Positions 13,394 to 26,359 of a stretch of 64,000 bases of DNA are shown here, piece after piece. Under the pieces are notes generated by a model, which was given only the letters and a program-made list of their open reading frames with translations, ran no database searches and was not told where the DNA came from. Position 1 is the stretch's first letter. Every line of letters begins with the position of its first letter. The stretch is taken from assembly GCA_947458265.1 (NCBI GenBank), contig CANGYF010000016.1, forward strand, positions 38,013 through 102,012. Reading direction: 5' to 3'. The position numbers and the translations under genes were made by a program. The DNA is from Betaproteobacteria bacterium. GTDB lineage: Bacteria; Pseudomonadota; Gammaproteobacteria; Burkholderiales; CAIKXV01.

Positions 13394-14191
13394 TCAGTCC
13401 ACCTTGCGCTTGAGCAAAGACTTCAGGCTGCCGAAGATCGACCTGGGGGCGTTGTCATCGGGCGGATCGTCCACCATCGGCGGATCGGGCTCAGGCTCTG
13501 CCTGGGGCGGGCGCGGGCGCACCGCGGTGCGTACCGGTTGCTGGTGCTTGCCCATCGAGCGGAACTGGTTCGGCTTGCCGATGAGCAGCTTGGCGAGTTC
13601 CTCGATGAGCGGGATGTCGACTTCGTCGATCTCGTAGGTGTAGCGGACTTCGCCGAGCTTCTCGAGGTTGCGTGTGGCGATCACGATGTGGCCTCGGTCG
13701 GGCACACCGGAGATGGTGATCGTCACCGGTACCTCCGGCTCGACGATGAACGCACCACTCTGGATGTAGCCACGTTCGCTGCGGTACTCCCGCAGGTCGA
13801 ACCTGAGCGAATTGCTCCACAGGAAATCGCGCATCCGGGTTACCAGTGCGTCGGAATCCTTCTCGATTCTCAACTTTGTGCTGCCGACACAGCGGGTGCG
13901 CAGCAGCACTTCCTCGAAATAGTCGACGTAGTCGATCGTCTTGCGCCTGGCCGAGACCGCATAGTCGGCCTGGCGCAGGTCCTCGAGCATGCTGGACGGC
14001 TCGATGTAGAAATACCGGATGACCTCCGGCCGGATCGTGTTGAGCGAGTTGACCAGTTCGTTCAGGTGCAGAAATATCACCTTCAACCGCTCGTGGATTT
14101 CGCGGAAGTAATGGTCATGCAGCGCTGAACCGGACTCCTGCCGCTTGCGCAGCACTTCAGCCTGATTCTTCAGATCGTCGAGCAGCGACAT
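13394..14191 (-). CDS. conserved protein of unknown function between pilU and dapD
   Basis: I do not recognise a named family. The 265-residue product starts MSLLDDLKNQAEVLRKRQ with an amphipathic, probably coiled helix, has a mixed charged central part (RTIDYVDYFEEVLLRTRC-like region, residues about 90-160), and ends in a proline-rich acidic linker (PPQAEPEPDPPMVDDPPDD) plus a short basic tail. No signal peptide or membrane segment is seen, so it is probably cytoplasmic. ATG 14191 is preferred to the ORF start at 14275, which adds an unlikely hydrophobic leader across intergenic sequence. It lies between dapD and pilU on the same strand and may accompany pilus function. Confidence 0.7.
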   Translation of the reverse strand: MSLLDDLKNQAEVLRKRQESGSALHDHYFREIHERLKVIFLHLNELVNSLNTIRPEVIRYFYIEPSSMLEDLRQADYAVSARRKTIDYVDYFEEVLLRTRCVGSTKLRIEKDSDALVTRMRDFLWSNSLRFDLREYRSERGYIQSGAFIVEPEVPVTITISGVPDRGHIVIATRNLEKLGEVRYTYEIDEVDIPLIEELAKLLIGKPNQFRSMGKHQQPVRTAVRPRPPQAEPEPDPPMVDDPPDDNAPRSIFGSLKSLLKRKVD

Positions 14192-14273
14192 GCAGGAGGG
14201 GGACCGAACGTAGGTTGCTAACGATGGGATTGTGCCAACACCCGCCGCGTTTGCAAAGCAGACGGCAAGGACC

Positions 14274-14303
14274 ATGCCGGAGCGCGTGCGAGGCCTCCGG
14301 CAT
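14274..14303 (-). terminator. Hairpin downstream of dapD
   Basis: ATGCCGGAG (14274-14282) and CTCCGGCAT (14295-14303) form a perfect nine-pair stem with a twelve-base loop, about 30 bases past the dapD stop on the minus strand. The following bases contain only scattered T residues, so termination would be partial or factor-assisted. It separates dapD from the unknown gene and pilU. Confidence 0.45.
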
Positions 14304-14307
14304 GCTC

Positions 14308-14343
14308 CGCGTCAGACGTCGCGTCAGAAGCCGCGTCAGAAGC
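14308..14343. repeat. Three tandem 12-bp repeats that multiply the dapD stop codon
   Basis: CGCGTCAGAAGC occurs at 14320-14331 and 14332-14343, preceded by the variant CGCGTCAGACGT at 14308-14319. On the coding strand each unit brings an in-frame TGA (14338-14336, 14326-14324, 14314-14312). The dapD 3' end therefore reads G-F-stop, then R-G-F-stop, then R-D-V-stop. Confidence 0.85.
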
Positions 14344-15160
14344 CGCGCAGGAGCTCGTTGATGCTGGTCTTGGCGCGCGTCTGGGCATCGACGCGTTTCA
14401 CGATCACCGCACAGTAAAGGCTATGGCTGCCGTCGGGGGCTGGCAGCGACCCCGGCACGACAACCGAACCTGCCGGGATCCGGCCATAGGTGATGCTCTT
14501 CGTCTCCCGGTCGAAGATCCGGGTGCTCTGGCTGATGAACACACCCATCGACAGGACGGAGCCTTCCTCGACGATCACGCCCTCGACCACCTCCGACCGG
14601 GCACCGATGAAGCAGTTGTCCTCGATGATCGTCGGGTTGGCCTGCAGCGGCTCCAGCACTCCGCCGATGCCGACCCCGCCGGAGAGGTGGACATTGCGCC
14701 CGATCTGGGCACAGGAACCGACCGTGGCCCAGGTATCGACCATCGTGCCATCGCCGACCCAGGCGCCGATGTTCACGAACGACGGCATCACGACCACGTT
14801 CTTTCCGAGGTAGGCACCGCGCCGGACGGTCGCGGCCGGTACCACCCGGAAGCCGCCGTCGGCGAACGCCTTCGCGTCGTACCCGGCGAACTTGGAGTCG
14901 ACCTTGTCGTAGAACTTCATCGCCCCGGCGTCCATCACCACGTTGTCCTGCAGCCGGAAGGACAGCAGCACTGCCTTCTTCACCCACTGGTGCACGACCC
15001 AGTCGCCACCGGCCTTCTCGGCCACGCGCAGTGCGCCGCTGTCCAGGCCGGCGAGGACTTCGTCCACCGCATCGGCGACCTTGCGGTCGGAGCCGGGGGA
15101 CAGTTCGGTGCGGCGCTCCCAGGCGGCTTCGATCAGGGTCTGCAGGTCGGTGTTCGACAT
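14336..15160 (-). CDS. dapD: 2,3,4,5-tetrahydropyridine-2,6-dicarboxylate N-succinyltransferase
   Basis: DapD transfers succinyl from succinyl-CoA to tetrahydrodipicolinate, the step before DapC and DapE. The 274-residue protein has the N-terminal helical domain ([18 protein letters not shown]) and a left-handed beta-helix with hexapeptide repeats ([40 protein letters not shown]). It ends [11 protein letters not shown] as is usual. It lies 52 bp downstream of dapC on the same strand, and both belong to the succinylase branch. Its stop codon is triplicated by a short tandem repeat. Confidence 0.97.
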   Translation of the reverse strand: MSNTDLQTLIEAAWERRTELSPGSDRKVADAVDEVLAGLDSGALRVAEKAGGDWVVHQWVKKAVLLSFRLQDNVVMDAGAMKFYDKVDSKFAGYDAKAFADGGFRVVPAATVRRGAYLGKNVVVMPSFVNIGAWVGDGTMVDTWATVGSCAQIGRNVHLSGGVGIGGVLEPLQANPTIIEDNCFIGARSEVVEGVIVEEGSVLSMGVFISQSTRIFDRETKSITYGRIPAGSVVVPGSLPAPDGSHSLYCAVIVKRVDAQTRAKTSINELLRGF

Positions 15161-15212
15161 CTTGGCTCCGGAAATTGCTCGAAAATGGAAAGGAAGGTGC
15201 TGCCGCCGGTGC

Positions 15213-16415
15213 TCAGCGGCTGCGGACGAACGCGGCCAGCCGGGTGGCCGCTTCGACGCATTCGGCGACCGGCGCCACCAGCGCGGCCCGCACCCGTCCC
15301 AGGCCGGGGTTGATGCCGTGCGCCTCGCGCGCGAGGTAGCTGCCCGGCAGCACGGTGACCGCCTGTTCCCGGTACAGGTCCCGGGCGAAATCGGTATCGG
15401 CCCCGGGCGTCTCCAGCCACAGGTAGAAGCCGCCGTCTGGCCGTTGCACCGGCATCGCCGGGGACAGCACGTCGAGCACCGCGTCGAACTTCTCGCGGTA
15501 CATCCGGCGGTTCTCGACCACGTGCGACTCGTCGGTCCAGGCGGCCACGCTGGCCGCCTGCACGGTCGGGCTCATCGCGCAGCCATGGTAGGTCCGGTAG
15601 AGCAGGAAGCGCTCGATGATCCCGGCATCGCCGGCGATCAGTCCGGAGCGCATGCCCGGGCAATTGGAGCGCTTCGACAGGCTGCCCAGCACGACCAGGC
15701 GAGGAAATCCGGTGCGGCCGAGCGCCACCGCCGCGCCGAGGCCGCCCAGCGGGGGCGCGGCGTCGTCGAAGAAGATCTCGGAATAGCACTCATCGGACAC
15801 GATCACGAAGCCGTGCCGGTCGGAGAGGGCAAACAGGTCGCGCCAGTCGTCGAGCGTCAGAACCGCGCCTGCGGGATTGCCCGGCGAACAGACGAACAGC
15901 AGCTGGGTGCGGCTCCAGGTCTCGTCGGTCAACTGCCCGAGGTCGAGCCGGAAACCATTGTCCTGCGTCTGGTTGAGGAACGCCGGGCGGGCGCCTGCCA
16001 GCAGCGTCGCCCCTTCGTAGATCTGATAGAACGGGTTCGGCGACACGACCACCGGCGAGGGCTTCGTCCGGTCGACGATGGTCTGCGCGATCGCGAACAG
16101 CGCCTCGCGCGAACCATTCACCGGCAGCACCTGGGTCTTCCAGTCGAGGCCGGGCAGGCCGTGGCGCATCACCAGCCAGTCGGCCATCGAGCGGCGCAGC
16201 GCCTCGGAGCCGGCGGTGGCCGGGTAGGACGCAAGCCCGTCGAGGTTCGCGCTGATCGCCGCCCGGATACGTTCCGGCGTCGGGTGCTTCGGTTCGCCGA
16301 TGCCCAGGCTGATCGGGCGCAGCGCCGCATTCGGCGCGACACCGTCGAACAGGCTGGCGAGTCGCTGGAACGGATACGGTTGGAGCAGGTCCAGGTCGGG
16401 ATTCAAGGCGGGCAT
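15213..16415 (-). CDS. dapC: succinyldiaminopimelate transaminase
   Basis: This class I/II PLP-dependent aminotransferase of 400 residues converts N-succinyl-2-amino-6-ketopimelate to N-succinyl-diaminopimelate. The PLP lysine is in [15 protein letters not shown], and other signatures are [22 protein letters not shown] and the C-terminal [11 protein letters not shown]. The assignment as DapC rather than a general aspartate aminotransferase rests on the opening [15 protein letters not shown] and on adjacency to dapD. ATG 16415 was chosen; the in-frame extension to 16649 lies in the upstream gene and lacks family similarity. Confidence 0.93.
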   Translation of the reverse strand: MPALNPDLDLLQPYPFQRLASLFDGVAPNAALRPISLGIGEPKHPTPERIRAAISANLDGLASYPATAGSEALRRSMADWLVMRHGLPGLDWKTQVLPVNGSREALFAIAQTIVDRTKPSPVVVSPNPFYQIYEGATLLAGARPAFLNQTQDNGFRLDLGQLTDETWSRTQLLFVCSPGNPAGAVLTLDDWRDLFALSDRHGFVIVSDECYSEIFFDDAAPPLGGLGAAVALGRTGFPRLVVLGSLSKRSNCPGMRSGLIAGDAGIIERFLLYRTYHGCAMSPTVQAASVAAWTDESHVVENRRMYREKFDAVLDVLSPAMPVQRPDGGFYLWLETPGADTDFARDLYREQAVTVLPGSYLAREAHGINPGLGRVRAALVAPVAECVEAATRLAAFVRSR

Positions 16416-16447
16416 GGCCGGGCGGCCGGTGGCGGTCGCGCAGCCCT

Positions 16448-17062
16448 TCAAGGAGCGAGGCGCGAGTATATCGCCGGGGCGGCCGACTGCCGCCGGTCGA
16501 TTGCCGTGCCACCCCTCTCGCGTTCGGCGCGGATCGCCCTTCGATGCAGCACGAACACGCAGCGCTCGTATGCTTCGCGGGCGGCTGCCGACATCGGGCC
16601 CAGTGTCGCGCACAGGCGTGGGACCGCGGTGCTCGACCCCTCGATGCACGCGAGCGACGCCGGCAGGCGGGCGGTCACCGGCTGTCCCGGTTCAGCCCTC
16701 AGTTCGAGGATCACGAGGATGCCGTCGGGCGGTGGTGGCAGCGGGTCGTCCCACTCGATCGAAGTCATCCCGAAGCGGGCCTCGCAATCGAGGAACGTGG
16801 ATCGTCCGCCGGCCGCTGCCGGTTCGAGTGCCGACGACAGGCGCTCGAGGCTCGCCAGCAGGAGGTCTACCTTGGCCTCGATCCGGTCGGGCGGGAGGAC
16901 GTCCGGCCTTGCCCCCTCGGATTCCAGGCAGGCGGCGAGTGCGCGCATGCCTGCCGCACACTCCGCTTCGATGAGCGCCGGGTCTCCCGTGGCCGCAATG
17001 CGCCAGCGCAGTGCAACGGCAGCCGTGGCCGAGAGCGATCCGTCCGCGGGGTTGTCCTGCAT
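16448..17062 (-). CDS. PilZ-like domain protein (tentative)
   Basis: The 204-residue product has an N-terminal helical part (about 1-85), then a beta-rich segment FLDCEARFGMTSIEWDDPLP followed by PDGILVILELRAEPGQPV. It closes with a helix ending AYERCVFVLHRRAIRAER. This layout resembles atypical PilZ proteins of betaproteobacteria, whose C-terminal helix often ends in a similar FRxHRRxI pattern. The usual c-di-GMP motif RxxxR...D/NxSxxG is incomplete (only D-C-E-A-R-F-G is near it), so nucleotide binding is doubtful. The gene sits between queF and dapC on the same strand with small gaps. Confidence 0.55.
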   Translation of the reverse strand: MQDNPADGSLSATAAVALRWRIAATGDPALIEAECAAGMRALAACLESEGARPDVLPPDRIEAKVDLLLASLERLSSALEPAAAGGRSTFLDCEARFGMTSIEWDDPLPPPPDGILVILELRAEPGQPVTARLPASLACIEGSSTAVPRLCATLGPMSAAAREAYERCVFVLHRRAIRAERERGGTAIDRRQSAAPAIYSRLAP

Positions 17063-17073
17063 CTTCGCCAGCG

Positions 17074-17547
17074 TCAGCCGCGAACGCTCGGCTGCGAATC
17101 CAGTGCCTCCAGGAATACCGGCACCGGAGGCTTCCAGCCGGGCTTGCGATGCTCCGCCACCACGGTGGTGAAGATGCCGCCGCGCACGAAGAACTTCGCC
17201 CGCAGGCGCATGAAGCGCGGCTGCGTCGCCTTCACGAGGTCATCGAGGATGCGGTGGGTGACCGCCTCGTGGAAGGCGCCCTGGTCGCGGTACGACCAGA
17301 CATACAGCTTGAGGCTCTTCAGTTCGACGCACAGCCGGTCGGGTACGTAGTCGAGCACCAGCGTCGCGAAGTCGGGCTGGCCGGTCTTCGGGCACAGGCA
17401 GGTGAATTCCGGGATCTCCATGTGGATCCGCAGGTCGCGCGCAGGCGCGGGGTTCGGGAAGGTCTCGAGGTCGGTGGACGGTCCCGGTACATGGGCGGGG
17501 CGGGCGGGCGCGGGGCGCGCTGCGGCGGTCCTGGATCGTGCGGGCAT
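17074..17547 (-). CDS. queF: NADPH-dependent 7-cyano-7-deazaguanine reductase (single-module QueF)
   Basis: QueF reduces preQ0 to preQ1 with two NADPH in queuosine biosynthesis. The 157-residue form matches the unimodular family. Motifs are [17 protein letters not shown], whose cysteine before PKTG is the thioimide-forming nucleophile, and the NADPH-binding [20 protein letters not shown]. The C-terminal [15 protein letters not shown] is also conserved. ATG 17547 is selected; ATG 17583 is in frame and possible, and longer readings are improbable. It leads the minus-strand run and is divergent from the Bug-type gene. Confidence 0.93.
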   Translation of the reverse strand: MPARSRTAAARPAPARPAHVPGPSTDLETFPNPAPARDLRIHMEIPEFTCLCPKTGQPDFATLVLDYVPDRLCVELKSLKLYVWSYRDQGAFHEAVTHRILDDLVKATQPRFMRLRAKFFVRGGIFTTVVAEHRKPGWKPPVPVFLEALDSQPSVRG

Positions 17548-17765
17548 GTGGGGTTCTGCTGGAGTGGCGGGGAGGGCGGGCATGAGTCCGCGACGCGCGC
17601 AAGTATAGCGGCGTGCGGTGCCAGGGCCGGTGATGGCTGCGTTGCCCGTGCCGGCAGCCGCCCGGTGGCGAGGTGCAGATTCCGCACGGTATAGTTCGTC
17701 GCCCGCATGGATGAGGCCGGCTGCAGACCGGACCACAGGCGGGCTTTCCCTGGAGGAGTACGAAC

Positions 17766-18761
17766 ATGAAGCGGTCAAGCTTTTCCCTGACGGCCGTCGC
17801 GGCCTGTCTGTCCATTGTCGGTCTGTCATGGTCGCCGTCGTCTCGGGCCGCCGACGACCCGTTCCCGGTGCGCCCGGTGACCATCGTCAATCCGAATGCG
17901 CCGGGCGGGTTCGTGGACATCGTCGCGCGCGGCCTGGCCGCATCGATGCAGCGGCAGTTGCGCCAGCCGGTGCTGGTGGTGAACCGACCGGGGGCCAACG
18001 CCGCCATCGGCACCATCGCGGTGACCAGCGCAGCCCCCGACGGCTACACGCTGCTGCTGCAGTCGCCGGCGCTGGCTGCCGTGCCGGCGATCGACGAGGT
18101 ATTCCAGCGCCCGCCAACCTACCAGCTGTCGCAGCTGGTTCCGATCGCGCAGATCACCGCCGATCCGGCGATGCTGCTGGTGAATCCGTCCTTGCCGGTG
18201 CGTACCGTGAAGGAGTTCGTCGCGCTGGCCCGGGCCCGCCCCGCCGACTTCCTGGTGTCCTCGTCGGGCACCTACGGTACGACCCACCTGCCGATCGCCA
18301 TCCTCGAGCAGGCCGCCGGCATCAAGCTGCGCCATGTGCCCTACACCGGCGGTGCGCCGGCGATGGCGGCGGTGGTGGGCGGACATGCGACCGCGGTGGC
18401 CTCCGCGCCCAGCGTGGCGATGCCGCAGGTGAAGTCCGGCCGGGTGCGCGCGATTGCCCAGTGGGGCAACGCCCGCCTGAAGGCCTTCCCCGACGTGCCG
18501 ACCTTCAGGGAGAGCGGCATCGACATCGAGTTCACGCTGTGGACGGCGCTGTTCGCGCCTGCGAAGACCCCGCCGAGCACGCTGAAGATCGTGCAGGACG
18601 CGGTGCGTGCGGCCGCTCAGGACGAGGATTTCCGTGCCAACATGGCGCGTTCGCTGTCGACGGTTGCCTACGTGGATGGCGCGGAGTACGCGGCGGCGTG
18701 GCAGCGCGAGGTCAAGCGCATCCAGTCTTCGGTGCGCTTCATCGGCCGCACCGAGGAGTGA
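17766..18761 (+). CDS. Bug-family tripartite tricarboxylate transporter substrate-binding protein
   Basis: This 331-residue periplasmic binding protein starts with a Sec signal peptide ([20 protein letters not shown], cleavage probably after SRA near residue 29). Family motifs are [30 protein letters not shown], and the substrate-loop pattern [17 protein letters not shown]. Bug proteins capture carboxylates and other small acids; the ligand cannot be read from sequence. No tctA/tctB membrane genes are adjacent, which is usual for the expanded orphan Bug set of Burkholderiales. GGAGGAG-like bases (TGGAGGAGTACGAAC) precede the ATG. Confidence 0.93.
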   Translation: MKRSSFSLTAVAACLSIVGLSWSPSSRAADDPFPVRPVTIVNPNAPGGFVDIVARGLAASMQRQLRQPVLVVNRPGANAAIGTIAVTSAAPDGYTLLLQSPALAAVPAIDEVFQRPPTYQLSQLVPIAQITADPAMLLVNPSLPVRTVKEFVALARARPADFLVSSSGTYGTTHLPIAILEQAAGIKLRHVPYTGGAPAMAAVVGGHATAVASAPSVAMPQVKSGRVRAIAQWGNARLKAFPDVPTFRESGIDIEFTLWTALFAPAKTPPSTLKIVQDAVRAAAQDEDFRANMARSLSTVAYVDGAEYAAAWQREVKRIQSSVRFIGRTEE

Positions 18762-18770
18762 TCCGCCGCA

Positions 18771-18796
18771 CCGGCCTGGCCACGGGGCCGGGCCGG
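18771..18796. terminator. Strong hairpin between convergent genes
   Basis: CCGGCCTGGCC (18771-18781) pairs with GGCCGGGCCGG (18786-18796), eleven pairs including one T-G wobble, around a four-base loop. It lies just beyond the Bug-type gene and 57 bp before the 3' end of the convergent VOC gene. It may serve both strands, although neither side has a T-run. Confidence 0.5.
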
Positions 18797-18852
18797 CTGC
18801 CGTTGCCGGATCGGTCCCCGGCAGGGGTCATCGGTTGCCGTTGCGTGCCTGC

Positions 18853-19293
18853 TCAGGCCTTCGCCGAAGTGTCGCGGCCGCTGGTCGCGTCCACGGCGAC
18901 ACCGGCCGCGATGTCCGCGGCGGCTTCCTCGCCGGAGAAGATCAGCTCGATCTCGGCCCCGTCGGGGTCGCGGAAGAACACCTGCACCTGATTGCGATCG
19001 GGCACGGCGAACGACTGGTTGCGGATGCCCAGCCGCTCGAGCATGGCGCGGGTGGCAGCGAGTCCGGAGGCACGGAACGCGACATGGTCATAGGCGTCGT
19101 GCTTGCTGCTGCCGGGCACGCGCGCGGTCGAGATGTGCAGGATCGCGTGGTCGCCGAGGTACATCCAGGCGCCGGGCCGGCCGAAGGGCGGGCGCTCTCC
19201 GTCGCGCAGGCCGACCACCTCGGCGTAGAACCGGCGGGCCCGATCGAGGTCGGCGGTGCAGATGTTGTAGTGGTCCAGAGCTTCTATCGGCAT
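18853..19293 (-). CDS. VOC superfamily (glyoxalase/dioxygenase-like) metalloprotein
   Basis: The 146-residue protein has one vicinal-oxygen-chelate repeat pair: ALDHYNICTADLDRARRFYA at the start, GDHAILHISTARVPGSSKHD with the DAYDHVAFRASG metal histidine, and RNQVQVFFRDPDGAEIELIF at the end. The likely metal ligands are His 6, the His of YDHVAF and the Glu of AEIELIF. Substrate is not predictable; lactoylglutathione lyase or an extradiol-type role are both possible. It is a single gene convergent with the Bug-type gene and divergent from smc. Confidence 0.87.
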   Translation of the reverse strand: MPIEALDHYNICTADLDRARRFYAEVVGLRDGERPPFGRPGAWMYLGDHAILHISTARVPGSSKHDAYDHVAFRASGLAATRAMLERLGIRNQSFAVPDRNQVQVFFRDPDGAEIELIFSGEEAAADIAAGVAVDATSGRDTSAKA

Positions 19294-19418
19294 GGTTCTG
19301 ACCTCTTCCTTTGCGCGCCCGAAGTGTCCGATGATCGCCCATGACGGTCAAGCCGCCGTCCGGGTTTCCTTCGGATAAACTAGGGGGTCATCCCCATCCG
19401 ACCCTCGAAGCCTCCTAA

Positions 19419-22400
19419 GTGCGCCTGACCGAAATACGCCTGTCCGGATTCAAGTCGTTCGTCGATCCCACGCAGATCCGTCTCCCGGGTCAGATCGTCG
19501 GCGTCGTCGGTCCCAATGGCTGCGGCAAGTCGAATGTGATCGATGCCACCCGCTGGGTGCTCGGCGAGTCGTCGGCGCGCCACCTGCGTGGCGAGACCAT
19601 GCAGGACGTGATCTTCGCCGGCTCGGCCACGCGCAAGCCGGCCAACCGCGCGAGCGTCGAACTGGTGTTCGACAACAGCCTCGGCAAGGCCGGCGGTCAG
19701 TGGGCCAGCTACGCGGAACTGTCGGTCAAGCGGGTGCTCGAGCGCGACGGCGAATCGGCGTACTACATCAACAACCAGCATGTCCGCCGGCGCGATGTCG
19801 CCGACGTGTTCCTCGGCACCGGCCTGGGCGGGCGTGGCTACGCAATCATCGAGCAGGGCACGATCTCGCGCATCATCGATGCCAAGCCCGAGGAGCTTCG
19901 CGTGTTCCTCGAAGAGGCGGCCGGCGTGTCGCGCTACCGCGAGCGGCGGCGTGAGACCGAGAACCGGTTGTCCGACGCCCGGCAGAACCTGGCGCGGGTC
20001 GATGACATCCGGCTGGAACTCGAGCGCCAGATCGAGCGGCTGACCTCGCAGGCGGCGGTCGCCGCCCGGTTCCAGCAACTCACCACCGAACTCACCTCGG
20101 CGCAGGACCTGCTCTGGTACCTGCGCCGCACAGAGGCGAGCGCCTTGCGCGAGCGCCAGCAGCGCGAAGTCGAGCGCCTGTCGATCGAACTCGAGACCGA
20201 GACCGCGCGGCTGCGCGAGGTCGAGAAACGCCTCACCACCACGCGCGACGAGCAGCAGCTCGCCAACGATGCGACGCGGCTGGCGCAAGGCGAGCTCTAC
20301 GAGTCGAATGCCGAGGTGGCCCGGCTCGAGCAGCAGCTGGCCCACCTGCGCGACACCCGCTCGCGCGTCGAGGGGCAGCTGGTGCAGGCGCGCGCACGGC
20401 TCGACCAGACCCGCGAGCGGCGCGATGGCCTGATCGCAAACCTCGGGCAGTGGCAGGAGGACGCCAGGTCGCTCCAGGCCCAGGCCGACGGTGCGCGTGC
20501 CACCGCGGAGCACGAGGCAGCGCTCCTGCCGCAGGCCGAATCGGCGGCGCGCGAGGCGCATGGCCGGGTGAGGGATGCGGAGCGTGCGCTGGCCCAGGCC
20601 GAGCAGCTCTGGCAGGTCGAGGAGACCCGTCGCGGATCTTCCCAGCGGCTGGCCGAGCAGCTCGGCCAGCGTGCGCAGCGGCTGGCGGGCGAGCGTGCCG
20701 GACTGCAGCCGCCCGACCGCGAGGCGCTGGCCACCATGCAGGAGGCGGTGGTCGCGCTCGGCGCTCAGCTTGCCGAGATGCGCGCGGGAGCCTCGTCGGC
20801 CGAGCAGACGCTCGCCCAGGGCGAGATCGCGGCGCGCGAGGCGCAGTCGATCGTCGACGCCGCCAACCGCGAGTTGACCAAGGTGCAGGCGCGGCGCGAT
20901 GCACTCGAGCAGTTGCAGAGCCGGCTCGCGAACGCGCAGGCCACGCGCGACTGGGCGGCCCGGCACGGGCTCGCCAATGCACGCCGGCTGTGGCAGGGGT
21001 TGCGCATCGAAGAGGGCTGGGAGAATGCGCTCGAGGCGGTGCTGCGCGAGCGGCTCAATGCCTTCGCGGTGGAGCGCATCGATGCCAGCGCTGGCTGGCT
21101 CGGGGACATGCCCGGAGCCAAGGTCGCGGTGTACGAGCTTTCCGCCGGCGCGGCCACGACCGGGGCGCCTGACGTCATCGGACGCCCGCTGCGCGAACTG
21201 GTGAGCTGCGAAGATCCCCGCACCGAGCCTGTGCTGGGCGACTGGCTGAGCCAGGTGTTCGTCGCGGCCACGCTGGACGAAGGCATGCAGTTGCGCGAAC
21301 GCCTGCCTGCCGGCGCGATGATGGTCACGCGCGAAGGCCACCTGCTCAGCCGCTCCAGCGTCGTCTTCTACGCGCCCGATTCCGAGGTGCATGGTGTGCT
21401 CGCACGCCAGCGTGAGATCGAGGCGCTGGCAGCCCAGATCGAGACGATGTCCGGGCAGCTGTCGGAGGCGCGCGGCCGGCACATCGAGGCGACCGAAGCG
21501 GTGGCGCGCGCGCGGCGCGACCTGGCCGACAAGCGCCGGCTCGCCGACGAGCTGCGCCAGAACCAGCATTCGTCGCAGATGCAGCTGGTGCGCCAGACCG
21601 AACAGGCCGACCGCGTCGAACAGCGCATGGCGCAGATCGACCGCGAGTCCGCCGAGATCGAGGCCGAGCGTACCGCCGAGGTCGCGCGCCTGGCCGAGAC
21701 CGACCAGAACCTGCAGCGCTTTGCCGGTGAGCTGCAGTCGATCGGCGCGCAGCTGGCGACCACGCGCTCGGACGCGGGCAGGGCACAGGGGCAGCTGTCC
21801 CGCTCGCGCGACTCGGCGCAGCAGGCGGCGCAGGCGGTGCAGCAGCTGCGCTACCGGGTCGAATCCGCCCAGTCGCGGATCAAGGACGGCGAGAACGCGG
21901 TGGCTGTCAGCGAACGCGAACTCGCGGGGCTGGTTGCCGAGGTCGAGCGCCTGGCGGCCGAGACGCAGCAGTTCGAAGAGGCACCGATCGTCGAGTCGCT
22001 GCAGGCCGCGCTGTCGACGCGCGAGGTACGCGAAGCGGCGATGTCGGCGGCGCGCAATGCACTGTCCGAGCTCGAGGCGCAGCTGCGCAGCATCGACGAG
22101 GAACGGCTGACCTCCGAACAGAAGCACGATCCGCTGCGCAACGCGATCGGCGAGGCGAAGCTGAAGGAGCAGGAAGCACGCCTCACCGAAGAGCAGTTCG
22201 CTGCCAAGCTGGTCGAGTCCGGCGCGGACGAGGCGGCGCTGGCTGCACGGGCCGAGGACGGCCCGCGCCCGCGCACGCTGGCGGGCGAGATCAACCGCCT
22301 GCAGGCCGAGATCAATTCGCTGGGCGCGGTGAACCTGGCCGCGCTCGAGGAACTCGGCGGCGCGACCGAGAAGAAGAATGCCCTCGATGCGCAGGCGGCC

Positions 22401-22943
22401 GACCTGAACGAGGCGATCTCCACGCTCGAGACCGCGATCCGGCGCATCGACAAGGAGACGCGCGAGCGACTGATGGCGACCTTCGCCGAGGCGAACGGCC
22501 ACCTTGCCAAGATGTTCCCCGCGCTGTTCGGCGGCGGCCATGCCGAGCTGGTGCTCACCGGCGAGGAGATCCTCGACAGCGGCATCCAGATCTTCGCGCG
22601 TCCACCGGGAAAGAAGAACGCGTCGATCCAGCTGCTGTCCGGTGGCGAGAAGGCACTGACGGCGATGTCGCTGGTGTTCTCCCTGTTCCAGCTCAATCCC
22701 GCACCGTTCTGCCTGCTCGACGAGGTCGATGCGCCGCTCGACGACACGAACACCGAACGCTTCCGCAACCTGCTCACGAAGATGTCGGAGCACACCCAGT
22801 TCCTGTTCATCTCGCACAACAAGATCACCATGGAAGGCGCGCACCAGCTGGTCGGTGTGACGATGCAGGAGCAGGGCGTATCGCGCGTGGTCACGGTCGA
22901 CATGGATCAGGCGATGCGACTCACCGACGACCAGGCAGCTTGA
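19419..22943 (+). CDS. smc: chromosome segregation protein SMC
   Basis: SMC is the coiled-coil ATPase of the chromosome-organising condensin. The 1174-residue protein has Walker A GPNGCGKSN (31-39), long coiled arms rich in Arg, Glu, Gln and Ala (about 170-480 and 660-970), a hinge in between (around residues 500-650, GLANARRLWQGLRIEEGWEN), and the ABC signature and Walker B (LLSGGEKALTAMSL, FCLLDEVDAPLDD) near the C-terminus. The start is GTG at 19419, giving the family opening MRLTEIRLSGFKSFVDP. zipA follows after nine bases. SMC rather than MukB occurs in betaproteobacteria. Confidence 0.96.
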   Translation: MRLTEIRLSGFKSFVDPTQIRLPGQIVGVVGPNGCGKSNVIDATRWVLGESSARHLRGETMQDVIFAGSATRKPANRASVELVFDNSLGKAGGQWASYAELSVKRVLERDGESAYYINNQHVRRRDVADVFLGTGLGGRGYAIIEQGTISRIIDAKPEELRVFLEEAAGVSRYRERRRETENRLSDARQNLARVDDIRLELERQIERLTSQAAVAARFQQLTTELTSAQDLLWYLRRTEASALRERQQREVERLSIELETETARLREVEKRLTTTRDEQQLANDATRLAQGELYESNAEVARLEQQLAHLRDTRSRVEGQLVQARARLDQTRERRDGLIANLGQWQEDARSLQAQADGARATAEHEAALLPQAESAAREAHGRVRDAERALAQAEQLWQVEETRRGSSQRLAEQLGQRAQRLAGERAGLQPPDREALATMQEAVVALGAQLAEMRAGASSAEQTLAQGEIAAREAQSIVDAANRELTKVQARRDALEQLQSRLANAQATRDWAARHGLANARRLWQGLRIEEGWENALEAVLRERLNAFAVERIDASAGWLGDMPGAKVAVYELSAGAATTGAPDVIGRPLRELVSCEDPRTEPVLGDWLSQVFVAATLDEGMQLRERLPAGAMMVTREGHLLSRSSVVFYAPDSEVHGVLARQREIEALAAQIETMSGQLSEARGRHIEATEAVARARRDLADKRRLADELRQNQHSSQMQLVRQTEQADRVEQRMAQIDRESAEIEAERTAEVARLAETDQNLQRFAGELQSIGAQLATTRSDAGRAQGQLSRSRDSAQQAAQAVQQLRYRVESAQSRIKDGENAVAVSERELAGLVAEVERLAAETQQFEEAPIVESLQAALSTREVREAAMSAARNALSELEAQLRSIDEERLTSEQKHDPLRNAIGEAKLKEQEARLTEEQFAAKLVESGADEAALAARAEDGPRPRTLAGEINRLQAEINSLGAVNLAALEELGGATEKKNALDAQAADLNEAISTLETAIRRIDKETRERLMATFAEANGHLAKMFPALFGGGHAELVLTGEEILDSGIQIFARPPGKKNASIQLLSGGEKALTAMSLVFSLFQLNPAPFCLLDEVDAPLDDTNTERFRNLLTKMSEHTQFLFISHNKITMEGAHQLVGVTMQEQGVSRVVTVDMDQAMRLTDDQAA

Positions 22944-22952
22944 CCGATACCG

Positions 22953-26338
<3,386 letters not shown>

Positions 26339-26359
26339 GCCGCGAACATAAGGCAAGCA

